Assembly: GCA_963799245.1 (NCBI GenBank)
Contig: CAWCWN010000003.1
Location: forward strand, 1,364,001 to 1,428,000
Origin: CAWCWN01 sp963799245
GTDB lineage: Bacteria; Chloroflexota; Ktedonobacteria; Ktedonobacterales; Ktedonobacteraceae
Direction: 5' to 3'
Length of the DNA stretch: 64,000 nt
Shown here: one piece after another, positions 47,399 to 56,863 of the stretch
Layout: every line of letters begins with the position of its first letter
Numbering within the stretch: the stretch's first letter is position 1
The notes under the pieces: model-generated
Told to the model about the DNA's origin: nothing
Database searches by the model: none
What the model saw: the letters and a program-made list of their open reading frames with translations, nothing else
Made by a program: the position numbers and the translations under genes

Positions 47399-47947
47399 CT
47401 ACTCAAAAAGTGGACGGTACACCATCTGGAAGGTGGGGTCACACAACTTTCGTTGCGTGACAATCCTGGCCGGTACACCACCAATCACAGCATAAGGTGG
47501 AACATCGTGTGTAACTACAGCTCCTGCCATAACTACCGCCCCCTTGCCAATCGTAACTCCGCCGAGTATGGTAGCACGCATGCCAATCCAGACGTAATCC
47601 TCGATCATGATAGGTTTGTAGATGTCGGCAAAGAAGGGATGATTCATGTCGTGCGAGCCGGTAACCAGCCAGACACCAGCCGAGATACTCACGTTTTCAC
47701 CAATTATTATGCCTCCTGTTGTATATAACATGCAGCCCCAATTGATTATCGTGTGTTTACCAATGGAGACCTTCGGGTTGCGCACCCTACTCAGTTGCAC
47801 ATGTTGTCCCATGAAAATAGATACATTTGGGGCAACCTTCCACCCCAAAACGTGGCGATACCAGGCATGGCGAACAGTATAGGACGGAATGTGACTGATG
47901 ATATGGTTCGTTGTAAATTTGATTATGGCTATGGGTAATTGTATCAT
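47399..47947 (-). CDS. hexapeptide-repeat O-acetyltransferase
   Basis: The protein has a left-handed beta-helix made of I-G-x-x-x-x repeats (GMRATILGGVTIGKGAVVMA) and ends AVIGGVPARIV. It fits the WcaF/maltose O-acetyltransferase type. It transfers an acetyl group from acetyl-CoA to a sugar of the polymer. Its first 4 bases overlap the flippase stop, so it is co-translated. Confidence 0.88.
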   Translation of the reverse strand: MIQLPIAIIKFTTNHIISHIPSYTVRHAWYRHVLGWKVAPNVSIFMGQHVQLSRVRNPKVSIGKHTIINWGCMLYTTGGIIIGENVSISAGVWLVTGSHDMNHPFFADIYKPIMIEDYVWIGMRATILGGVTIGKGAVVMAGAVVTHDVPPYAVIGGVPARIVTQRKLCDPTFQMVYRPLFE

Positions 47948-49674
47948 TTCAGCTTGAATCCTCCGCTATATACGTGCTTCTTTATTATGACTGGTCTCTT
48001 CTCTGTTATTTCCTCATCGACTACAGGTAGCTTTTCTGTTATTTCCTCATCGACTACAGGTAGCTTTTCTGTCGAAATGGATGCAAGGGCGAATCTTTCC
48101 GCTCTAAAGTATGCCTCGTCAAAAGGCAGGAGGTCGTTATTCCATTGTATTGTCTGGGCCTCCAGCTTTATTGTCGGTTGATCTTCGATTATAGAAGAAG
48201 CAGTTCGTCGGGACTTTTTATGCATGAAAGCATTAGACAGCGCCAGAATATCTTCTCGCGGTATAACGCGCAGAACTATTGCAACAACCATGTAAACCAA
48301 TATGGCTGCTGGTAAGAGCACAAGGATAGAAAACCTGTTCAAAAACGTGATAGCTAATGCCATAACTACGCTTGCAATTATTGCCTTCGCACCAACTTTC
48401 AGACTATTCCATGGCAGTAAACGACCTGGCACTAACACAAACGAGACACAGAGCAAAAGGAATTCTGTGAGTGAAGTTACAGCAGCAGCCCCAACCTGTT
48501 GATAACGAGGAATTAATAATAGGTTGAGTCCCAGATTGAAGACGAGCGCGACCGCCGCCAGGATGGGAATTTTCTTTTCCTGATTGGTACTGGTGAGTAT
48601 GCAGGTTGCCACCGAATTGACATAGAGACAGACAAGTCCTGGAGCAAGGTATTGCAATACAGGAATAGTATGGCTAAATTCAGGTCGATGGTAAAGAAAA
48701 GCGACGATGTTGGGTGCTGCCACGATAAATCCAGTCGCCATAGGTATACCGAGGAAGAGCAAGAAGTTCGTAGATTTTTCAACTGCTAGCTTCAGGGTTT
48801 TTTCTGAGGTGATGGAGAGCCTCGAGAAGACGGGGGACATGATGCTTCCAATAACAATGCCTGGCAAAAACACCATTGTATCAAAGATACGATAGCCAGC
48901 TCCATACCAACCTATCACTTCTGTGGTGGCCATAAGTGAGAGTAGAAATGTATCGATACGATAATAGATAACTCCAAGGGCGCCATAGATCAAAAATGGA
49001 ACGCAGGTCCGCAGCAATTTACGGATCAGATCCATATCGAATATAAAGTGGACTCCTACCAGTCGAAAGAACCAGAAAGCTTGCCATATCAGGCTGGTTA
49101 GAGACCCTCCAAGCAGCACAAGAGCCATCACCTCCACACTTGCACCTTGTTTGAGTAGAAAGACACCAACAAGTGCCGATAGCCCCTTTTCCAGGATCGA
49201 TCCAATCACCGGGAACATTGTTCGCTCATAGGCACAATGTAACACTGCAAACGTACTTACTGTTGAACTGCACAAAAGTGTGATGCCGCATACCGCGACC
49301 AATACACGCTCTTCAGGATTGTACCCCAGCAGCCAGCATAGTAACATGATTAAACTATAGAGCACAAGCCAGAACAGGCCTTTGAGCAATAGAGTATTAG
49401 TCAGGTAGCGCAGGGCTTTATCAGGTTGTCGGGCTACTTCGCGTGTAAGCTGTGAGTTAAAACTAGACTCCAGAGGAAAGCCGACCAGACCTACAAAGTT
49501 GGTGGCCAGATAGAGTTCACCGAACTGAATATCCCCAAGAAAACGCCCATAAGCAACTGTTAGCGAAAGTGTTGATGTCCAGGTGATAGCTTGCCCAATG
49601 AGCGAAATAACTGTATTGTTCACTATTCGCTTCATATTGACCTGGACTGCGCGTTGTTTCTGACTGTTCTGCAA
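47944..49674 (-). CDS. Wzx-like polysaccharide flippase with duplicated tail
   Basis: Twelve to fourteen helices with the Wzx pattern (NNTVISLIGQAITWTSTLSLTVAYG start) mark a second lipid-linked oligosaccharide flippase. The soluble C-terminal tail of about 100 residues contains a tandem EKLPVVDEEIT repeat from a 33-bp duplication. It is not closely alike to the flippase at 12597. It belongs to operon 2 with Wzy and the transferases. Confidence 0.85.
   Translation of the reverse strand: MQNSQKQRAVQVNMKRIVNNTVISLIGQAITWTSTLSLTVAYGRFLGDIQFGELYLATNFVGLVGFPLESSFNSQLTREVARQPDKALRYLTNTLLLKGLFWLVLYSLIMLLCWLLGYNPEERVLVAVCGITLLCSSTVSTFAVLHCAYERTMFPVIGSILEKGLSALVGVFLLKQGASVEVMALVLLGGSLTSLIWQAFWFFRLVGVHFIFDMDLIRKLLRTCVPFLIYGALGVIYYRIDTFLLSLMATTEVIGWYGAGYRIFDTMVFLPGIVIGSIMSPVFSRLSITSEKTLKLAVEKSTNFLLFLGIPMATGFIVAAPNIVAFLYHRPEFSHTIPVLQYLAPGLVCLYVNSVATCILTSTNQEKKIPILAAVALVFNLGLNLLLIPRYQQVGAAAVTSLTEFLLLCVSFVLVPGRLLPWNSLKVGAKAIIASVVMALAITFLNRFSILVLLPAAILVYMVVAIVLRVIPREDILALSNAFMHKKSRRTASSIIEDQPTIKLEAQTIQWNNDLLPFDEAYFRAERFALASISTEKLPVVDEEITEKLPVVDEEITEKRPVIIKKHVYSGGFKLK
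48005..48070 (+). repeat. two perfect 33-bp tandem repeats in flippase 3' end
   Basis: The block 48005-48037 is copied exactly at 48038-48070. It encodes an 11-residue acidic unit in the cytoplasmic tail of the flippase. Being in frame, it changes tail length only. The exact identity suggests a recent event. Confidence 0.9.
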
Positions 49675-49857
49675 GGCTCAATTCTCTCCGTCACAGCTTT
49701 GTTGCTGATGTGCTCACAGCCTATTCCCAACAGGCTCCAGTACTACAGCGCCACTTCGTGTGTGAGGTGGCTTCTGGAGAGCATTCACCCTTTCGCCGAT
49801 CAGTATCGGCATTGGCCTTCCAATGCTTTTTGTCTCGTTTTAAAGGGTGCTGTAGCA

Positions 49858-51108
49858 CTAGGAAACGGCTTCTATACTAGGTATGGGTCCCACTTGTAGC
49901 TCTATGACCTCTCCCAGCACAGAGCGGTATACCCTCTCGACTTCGTTGGCCATCCGTGGGGGATTGAAGTATTCCTCTACCCGCTTACGACCATACTCGC
50001 CCATCTGTTTGCACCTGGCGGGGTTGTTTACAAGGGTGAGAATACTTTCAGCCAACTGCTCAACGTCCCCTGGCGGTGAGAGCAGGCCTGACTTGCCATC
50101 TTCCACCACCTCGCGGGTTCCCCCGCTGTCCAGGGCGACAACCGGCTTTTTCATGGCCATCGCCTCCGAGAAGGCCAGTCCGAATGCCTCTTCCAGAGCA
50201 GGCATGATGTAGAGATCGCAGGCAGCCAGGATGGCCTGGACGTCGGAGCGCGGACCCGTAAAGATGACCCGGTTGCCTAATCCCAGTTCGGCTGCCTTCT
50301 CTTTCAACACTTCCAGGTAGCTGCCGCTTCCTTTTGGTAAGACACTTAGATCGTCTCCGCCAACGATTAACAACTTGAAATCTGGCAGTTCGTCCTTAAT
50401 CTCGTGTAGCGCATTTAAGAGGAGTTCGTGCCCTTTCCAGGGGACCACTCGTGCAACAATGGCAAACACCGGCACATCAGGAGCAATGCCAAACTCACGA
50501 CGGACCGGGCTGCCATCGGCATCACAGTTCCATCGACCGATATCTACACTGCTAAGAACATGATAGATCCGCTCTGGCCGGCACCCTCCCACCGTGATTG
50601 CGGACTGGGCGGTAAACTGCGAAACGCCGATGATTCCGTCTGCCTGCTGCAATCCCCAAGACAAGGATGGAGTCATCCAGGTCCCACACTTTATATGGAG
50701 ATGCACGATACACTTGACGCCGGTTAATCTCGCTAAGAGTACGCCGCAAAGTATATCGCGCTTGTCAGCTGTATGAACAATATCTATGCGGTGTCGTTTG
50801 ATATAGCCGATTAAGCCGGCCATACTGCCAGAAAGTGCCAGCCCAGAAAACAACATGTTTCTAGCGATATCCAATTTCGATCCCTGAAATACGGTTGGGC
50901 CAAAGTTTGTGGGGCGAATATGCAGATCGGGAATCCCTTCGAACATCTGGTAAGTGAGAGCTTTTTCCCCTCTCACGTTTGGAGCGCATGCTACATGTAC
51001 TTCTACACGATTGTAATCAAAGTTACGCGCCAGCATGCTGTGAACATCTTCAATTGACTTGCCTCTAGGTTGGGATTGTAAAAACAGTACGCGGATCTTT
51101 GTTTTCAT
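49858..51108 (-). CDS. glycosyltransferase family 4, tandem copy A
   Basis: The 416-residue GT-B enzyme has RVLFLQSQPRGKSIEDVHSM, a mid ARVVPWKGHELLLNAL and donor site PALEEAFGLAFSEAMAMKK. It is one of three tandem copies that share long near-identical C-terminal halves and spacers. Compared with copies B and C its E-x7-E region differs (EAFGLAFSE against EPCALAILE), and its C-terminal end is different (PSIEAVS). This suggests altered sugar-donor or acceptor use. Confidence 0.88.
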   Translation of the reverse strand: MKTKIRVLFLQSQPRGKSIEDVHSMLARNFDYNRVEVHVACAPNVRGEKALTYQMFEGIPDLHIRPTNFGPTVFQGSKLDIARNMLFSGLALSGSMAGLIGYIKRHRIDIVHTADKRDILCGVLLARLTGVKCIVHLHIKCGTWMTPSLSWGLQQADGIIGVSQFTAQSAITVGGCRPERIYHVLSSVDIGRWNCDADGSPVRREFGIAPDVPVFAIVARVVPWKGHELLLNALHEIKDELPDFKLLIVGGDDLSVLPKGSGSYLEVLKEKAAELGLGNRVIFTGPRSDVQAILAACDLYIMPALEEAFGLAFSEAMAMKKPVVALDSGGTREVVEDGKSGLLSPPGDVEQLAESILTLVNNPARCKQMGEYGRKRVEEYFNPPRMANEVERVYRSVLGEVIELQVGPIPSIEAVS

Positions 51109-51140
51109 TGGCTGACCTCTCCTTAACCTTCTTTGCCCTG

Positions 51141-52397
51141 CTAGAAGACAGTTTCGACATCGGGTATGGGTCCCACTTGTAGCTCTATGACCTCTCCCAG
51201 CACAGAGCGGTATACCCTCTCGACTTCGTTGGCCATCCGTGGGGGATTGAAGTATTCCTCTACCCGCTTACGACCATACTCGCCCATCTGTTTGCACCTG
51301 GCGGGGTTGTTTACAAGGGTGAGAATATTTTCAGCCAGTTGCTCAACGTCCCCTGGCGGTGAGAGCAGGCCTGACTTGCCATCTTCCACCACCTCGCGGG
51401 TTCCCCCGCTGTCCAGGGCAACAACCGGCTTTTTCATGGCCATCGCCTCCAGGATGGCCAGGGCGCATGGCTCCTCCAGAGTAGGCATGGTGTAGAGATC
51501 GCAGGCCGCCAAGATGGCCTGGACGTCGGAGCGCGGACCCGTAAAGATGACCCGGTTGCCTAATCCCAGTTCGGCTGCCTTCTCTTTCAACACTTCCAGG
51601 TAGCTGCGACTGCCTTTTGGTAACGACCCCGGATCATCCTTGCCGACGATAAGGAGCTTGAAATCCGGCAGTTCGTCCTTAATCTCGTGTAGCGCATTTA
51701 AGAGGAGTTCGTGCCCTTTCCAGGGGACCGCTCGTGCAACAATGGCAAACACCGGCACATCAGGAGCAATGCCAAACTCACGACGGACCGAGCTGCCATC
51801 GGCATCACAGTTCCATCGATTGCTATCTACCCCATTGAGCGCATGATAGACCCGCTCTGGCCGGCACCCTCCCGCCGTGATTGCGGACTGGGCGGTAAAC
51901 TGTGAAACGCCGATGATCCCCTCTGCCTGCTGAAGTATCCAGCGCGAGAAGGGAGTCATCCAGGTCCCACAGTTTAGGTGGAGATGCACGATGCACTTGA
52001 CGCCGGTTAATCTTGCTAAGAGTACGCCGCAAAACATTTCGCGTTTGTTATTAGCTGTATGAATAATATCTATACGGTGTCGTTTGATATAGCCGATTAA
52101 GCCGGCCATACTGCCAGAAAGTGCCAGCCCGGTAAACAGCTTATTTCTGACGTTATCCAACTGCGATCCCTGAAATACTTTTGGAGGGCCAAAGTTTGTG
52201 GGGCGAATATGCAGGTCGGGAATTGCTTCGAACATCCTGTATGTAGCGGTTTTTTCACCATTTGCAAATGTGGTACATGCTACATGTGTTTCTAAGGATT
52301 CGCTACCAAAGTGACGTACCAGCATGCTGTGAACGTCTTCCATTGCCCCTCCGTGCAGCTGCGATTGTAAAAACAGTACGCGGATCTTTGTTTTCAT
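51141..52397 (-). CDS. glycosyltransferase family 4, tandem copy B
   Basis: Copy B has 418 residues. Its C-terminal half is almost identical to copy C, including the same PDVETVF end, while the N-terminal 190 residues carry scattered changes, e.g. a KVFQGSQLDNVRNK stretch and an extra residue in TANNKRE. The donor site is PTLEEPCALAILEAMAMKK. It is preceded by the same 32-bp spacer as copy A. Confidence 0.88.
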   Translation of the reverse strand: MKTKIRVLFLQSQLHGGAMEDVHSMLVRHFGSESLETHVACTTFANGEKTATYRMFEAIPDLHIRPTNFGPPKVFQGSQLDNVRNKLFTGLALSGSMAGLIGYIKRHRIDIIHTANNKREMFCGVLLARLTGVKCIVHLHLNCGTWMTPFSRWILQQAEGIIGVSQFTAQSAITAGGCRPERVYHALNGVDSNRWNCDADGSSVRREFGIAPDVPVFAIVARAVPWKGHELLLNALHEIKDELPDFKLLIVGKDDPGSLPKGSRSYLEVLKEKAAELGLGNRVIFTGPRSDVQAILAACDLYTMPTLEEPCALAILEAMAMKKPVVALDSGGTREVVEDGKSGLLSPPGDVEQLAENILTLVNNPARCKQMGEYGRKRVEEYFNPPRMANEVERVYRSVLGEVIELQVGPIPDVETVF

Positions 52398-52429
52398 TGG
52401 CTGACCTCTCCTTAACCTTCTTTGCCCTG

Positions 52430-53680
52430 CTAGAAGACAGTTTCGACATCGGGTATGGGTCCCACTTGTAGCTCTATGACCTCTCCCAGCACAGAGCGGT
52501 ATACCCTCTCGACTTCGTTGGCCATCCGTGGGGGATTGAAGTATTCCTCTACCCGCTTACGACCATACTCGCCCATCTGTTTGCACCTGGCGGGGTTGTT
52601 CACAAGGGTGAGAATACTTTCAGCCAACTGCTCAACGTCCCCTGGCGGTGAGAGCAGGCCTGACTTGCCATCTTCCACCACCTCGCGGGTTCCCCCGCTG
52701 TCCAGGGCGACAACCGGCTTTTTCATGGCCATCGCCTCCAGGATGGCCAGGGCGCATGGCTCCTCCAGAGTAGGCATGGTGTAGAGATCGCAGGCCGCCA
52801 AGATGGCCTGGACGTCGGAGCGCGGACCCGTAAAGATGACCCGGTTGCCTAATCCCAGTTCGGCTGCCTTCTCTTTCAACACTTCCAGGTAGCTGCGACT
52901 GCCTTTTGGTAACGATCTTGGATCATCCTTGCCGACGATGAGGAGCTTGAAATCCGGCAGTTCGTCCTTAATCTCGTGTAGCGCATTTAAGAGGAGTTCG
53001 TGCCCTTTCCAGGGGACCGCTCGTGCAACAATGGCAAACACCGGCACATCAGGAGCAATGCCAAACTCACGACGGACCGAGCTGCCATCGGCATCACAGT
53101 TCCATCGACTGGCATCTACACTATTGAGCACATGATAGACCCGCTCTGGCCGGCACCCTCCCGCCGTGATTGCGGACTGGGCGGTAAACTGTGAAACGCC
53201 AATGATCCCGTCTGCCTGCCTCAGTGCCCAAAGAGAGACCGGGGTCATCCAGGTCCCACAATTTTGATGGAGATGCACGATACACTTGACGCTGGTTAAT
53301 CTCGCTAAGAGTACGCCGCAAAGTACATCGCGCCTGTCAGCTGTATGAATAATATCTATACGGTGTCGTTTAATATAGCCGATTAAGCCGGCCATACTGC
53401 CAGAAAGTGCCAGCCCGGTAAACAGCACATTTCCGGCGATATCCAACTGCGATCCATAAAGTACAGGTCGGCCAAAATTCGTGGGGCGAACATGCAATTC
53501 GGGAATTGCTTCGAACATCCTGTATGTGGCAGTTTTTTCACCATTGATATACATATCACATGCTGCATAAATTTCTACGTAATCTCTATTAAAGTGACGC
53601 GCCAGCATGCTGTGAACGTCTTCAATCGACCTGCCTTGAGTCACGGATTGTAAAAACAGTACACGGATTTTTGTTTTCAT
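52430..53680 (-). CDS. glycosyltransferase family 4, tandem copy C
   Basis: Copy C is the first of the three in transcription order, with 416 residues. It begins RVLFLQSVTQGRSIEDVHSM and has VLYGSQLDIAGNVLFTG in the acceptor-side domain. The C-terminal domain is nearly the same as in copy B. Its upstream region differs from the repeated 32-bp spacer, so it is probably the outer edge of the array. Confidence 0.88.
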   Translation of the reverse strand: MKTKIRVLFLQSVTQGRSIEDVHSMLARHFNRDYVEIYAACDMYINGEKTATYRMFEAIPELHVRPTNFGRPVLYGSQLDIAGNVLFTGLALSGSMAGLIGYIKRHRIDIIHTADRRDVLCGVLLARLTSVKCIVHLHQNCGTWMTPVSLWALRQADGIIGVSQFTAQSAITAGGCRPERVYHVLNSVDASRWNCDADGSSVRREFGIAPDVPVFAIVARAVPWKGHELLLNALHEIKDELPDFKLLIVGKDDPRSLPKGSRSYLEVLKEKAAELGLGNRVIFTGPRSDVQAILAACDLYTMPTLEEPCALAILEAMAMKKPVVALDSGGTREVVEDGKSGLLSPPGDVEQLAESILTLVNNPARCKQMGEYGRKRVEEYFNPPRMANEVERVYRSVLGEVIELQVGPIPDVETVF

Positions 53681-53784
53681 TGGCTGACCTTTTCTTAAAA
53701 TGCAGAAAGTTTTCTCTTCGATCGGATAAGGCCACCTCCATAGCCCTTCGCCGCAAAGTATTCAGTCGTTTGTATCTTGAAGGC

Positions 53785-53860
53785 CGTCTTCATTTCTGGC
53801 CAGATGAACAGGGGCATGAAGCTGAGCAACGTGATGAAGAGTGACCGGCTCATGTCTATC
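53785..53860 (-). pseudogene. 5' remnant of a second Wzy-like gene
   Basis: On the minus strand it reads MSRSLFITLLSFMPLFIWPEMKTAF, closely matching the start of the polymerase at 45923 (VLFIMLLSFVPLFVLEGMKTGF). The DNA around both starts is also alike. Only the first helix remains. It marks an old duplication or rearrangement at the edge of the GT4 array. Confidence 0.6.
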
Positions 53861-54218
53861 TCATGGGATATACAGGTAGAGAATGACAGCAACAATGCCC
53901 GCACTCAATACTAGACGTGTCCTACGATCGTTTGTGCGGAAGAACACCCCTACCGCTAGAAAAAATAAAAGAAGGATGAAGATTGATTTCATCGCCTTTT
54001 TTCCACTTACTATAGCTTCGGCAACCATCCAGGCACACGGTTCGATTGCCCAAACGACAGTATGTTAAAGCATCGTATGAAAACGTAGCATCTGAAGATG
54101 CAAGACAATATACGGCTTGCATCTTCAGCATGTACCCGAACAGATTTATTCAACAACTCGAAAGTTGTTTGACTCATTGACCTTTATGTCCAATTCAGGT
54201 ATATACCCAGAGCGATGC

Positions 54219-54325
54219 TAATACCCATAGTCGTTCAGAAACGCCACTCTCGTGGCTAGCAAGATGCCCCTTACCCACCCTCCTCGACTCCGGCATCTTG
54301 CTCATCTGAACGCAAGGAAATATAA
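54219..54325 (+). repeat. 107-bp palindromic MITE-like repeat, copy 2
   Basis: Identical, by eye, to 2247-2353 over all 107 bases including CGTTCAG/CTGAACG and GCAAGATGCC/GGCATCTTGC arms. It lies between the GT4 array and the broken PIG-L gene. The surrounding 53681-54345 region holds no other supported gene. Confidence 0.85.
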
Positions 54326-54345
54326 GTATACAATCGTTCTAGGGT

Positions 54346-56666
54346 TTAACTTGCGTAAACTTCGATCTCGGCTAAGCCGACATTTTCGGTTGTCGAACTC
54401 ACCGCGGTAATATTGAGCTGTAGGCTGGTGATGGTCCTGGATGCAAAGGTGAAGGGAGTAGCTGAACCGTCATTGTTAAGCGCGCTGATTGTTGTACTGC
54501 TCCCATCACTAAATTGAATATTCCCTGCGGTGATCTGGTCGTTTAAATTTGGGCGGTCGTGGAGTATAATCTTGCTCACCGTTTGTGGACTGCTCCAGGT
54601 CAACTTCAGCCAGCTGCCAGCCCTCCCGCCATTGGTCGCCCACTCTTTGGTATAATCACCTGGATAACCATCAACCACTCCATCAATAGCCTTATCAGCC
54701 GTCTGGCTGGTGCCGGTATTCTGTGATGAAGCCGTCGCCGTCGCAAAAAGAGCGAGATCGGAGCTACTGTTCACTGTGATGGTCGACTGTAGCGGGACTG
54801 CTATTCACTTGCCCGTCGTTAACCACCAGCTGAAATACCAGGGTTGCAGCGCTTGCCGGAGCCGTAAAGGTTGGCTTCACTGCGGTGGTGCTGGAGAGTG
54901 TGACGCTTGGACCGCTGGTCTGTGTCCACTGATAGGTCAACGGATCACCGTCAGGGTCCGAACTGCCTGAGCCATCGAGCTGCACAGTCGAGTTCATCGG
55001 GACTGTCTGGTTCGCACCGGCATTGGCTACCGGCGGCTGGTTCCCTCCAGTACTGTCCTGGTAAACTTCGATCTCGGCTAAGCCGACATTTTCGGTTGTC
55101 GAACTCACCGCGGTAATATTGAGCTGTAGGCTGGTGATGGTCCTGGATGCGAAGGTGAAGGGAGTAGCTGAACCGTCATTGTTAGAGCGCGCTATTGTTA
55201 TACTGCTCCCATCACTAAATTGAATATTCCCTGCGGTGATCTGGTCGTTTAAATTTGGGCGGTCGTAGAGTATAATCTTGCTCACCGTTTGTGGACTGCT
55301 CCAGGTCAACTTCAGCCAGCTGCCAGCCCTCCCGCCATCGGTCGCCCACTCTTTGGTATAATCACCTGGATAACCATCAATCACTCCATCAATAGCCTTA
55401 TCAGCCGTCTGGCTGGTGCCGGTATTCTGTGATGAAGCCGTCGCCGTCGCGAAAAGAGCGAGATCGGAGCTACTATTCACTGTGATGGTCACTGTAGCGG
55501 GATTGCTATTCACCTGCCCGTCGTTAACCACCAGCTGGAATACCAGGGTCGCAGCGCTTGCCGGAGCCGTAAAGGTTGGCTTCACTGCGGTGGTGCTGGA
55601 GAGTGTGACGCTTGGACCGCTGGTCTGTGTCCACTGATAGGTCAACTGATCACCATCAGGGTCCGAACTGCCTGAGCCATCGAGCTGCACAGTCGAGTTC
55701 ATTGGGACTGTCTGGTTCGTACCAGCATTGGCTACCGGCGAAGCGCTCACAGTGTATTGACGTTGTAGCCACACCCCAATATTAGTACCAGAGCAACTCG
55801 AGACGCTATTGCAGACGTGAGTGTCATACTGAGCGTAGGTAAAAAAAGCGTTCTGCTTGGCAGTGAGATCAGCTCCAGTGACGTTAGCAGAAAGAGACGA
55901 GGTGTTATAGCCTACATATCCTGTAAGGCATGTGTGATTGTGTACTGTTGCTGAGCAGCCAGAACAAAATACGCAATTGTGTAGTGGTCGCTGTGATCGC
56001 CACCACCATAAATGCCAGTATAATCCTGCGTATTAATTTGATCTGGCTGGAAAGATGACATCAGGCGGTTAACGTATTCGTTAAATCCGCTTTGCTGTAG
56101 CTTGACGAGCCGTCTACCGCGTGAATGGTTGAGATCGTACCTTCCACAGTTTCTGTAAGCTCTCATTATTATCACTTGAGAATCCGGAACCATCGAGATT
56201 ACCGTCAGGTAGCTGCATAGTGACGAGGGAGATATTTGGATTACCCGAGAGAGTAAAAAGCGGGATCGGATGCCCAGCTAACCCCTGCGTCGCTTTGAGT
56301 CCAGGAATTAGCGACTCCGGACATCTGAGCATAAGCTGCCATTGAACCGGATTCGCGGCTCTGCCAATAGCTGGCGCCATCACCGGCGTCACCAGCAGTG
56401 ACGATGATTGTTCTGACAGTGCGGCCGGATTGAATGGCATGTAGCAAGTCGGGGCTGAGAAAGAGAAGGTCATCATCTTCATGAGCAACTATGTTCAGGA
56501 TTGACCCGGTGGCGGCTGAAGCAAACCTGGCAAAACTTACACTTACTATGACCGCAGCAGTACCCGCAAGAAAGGCCCGGCGAGAGAAGCGGTTTCGTGG
56601 GTGATGTAATGTCGCTGGCGACTGATCTAAACGCCCTATGTGTCCTTGTCCTATTGACGACTTCAT
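54346..56666 (-). pseudogene. PIG-L deacetylase with PKD and discoidin repeats, five frameshifts
   Basis: Read through single-base shifts, one long secreted protein appears. It has a Tat-like signal (RRAFLAGTAAVIVSVS) and a PIG-L deacetylase domain with NIVAHEDDDLLFLS and GGGDHSDHYTIAYF (zinc motifs). Then come two units, each a PKD-type Ig domain (PVANAGTNQTVPMNSTVQLD) and a discoidin/F5-8C-like domain. Frameshifts lie near 56276, 56140, 56068, 55925 and 54783. No base-change stops were noticed inside the restored frame. So decay is recent, or the sequence has errors here. Confidence 0.75.
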
Positions 56667-56863
56667 AATTCACTTTTTCCTTAGCACTACAAATAACATC
56701 CGTACAACTGGGTACTGCAAATGTTTGGTACCTATATAGGTAGGGTTGTCGTAAATCGTTTTCTTTCCATTTCAGATCTCCAATAGTGTCGCACCAGGAC
56801 AGGCAGTCGCTAAGGCGAGGAGTATTCGACTGAACAATCAAGTGCCAATCAAGGTGCCGACAA

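Larger units (their letters stand above)
49858..53680. repeat. tandem triplication of a GT4 gene plus 32-bp spacer
   Basis: Units repeat at 1283 and 1289 bases. The 32-bp spacers 51109-51140 and 52398-52429 are identical by eye. Long stretches of the 3' halves match base for base, while the 5' halves vary. This mosaic suggests recent unequal crossing-over with ongoing gene conversion or selection on the 5' halves. Confidence 0.85.

Noticed and set aside
49883..53194. Plus-strand ORFs of 60-110 residues repeated in the GT4 array
   Set aside because: They are antisense shadows of the three GT4 genes and are repeated only because the genes are.
53922..54131. 69-residue minus-strand ORF upstream of the Wzy remnant
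   Set aside because: No ribosome site, no recognisable family and low coding character.
54346..55770. Possible CRISPR-like or satellite array because of long repeats
   Set aside because: The two units of about 700 bp are coding repeats (PKD plus discoidin), not short repeats with spacers.
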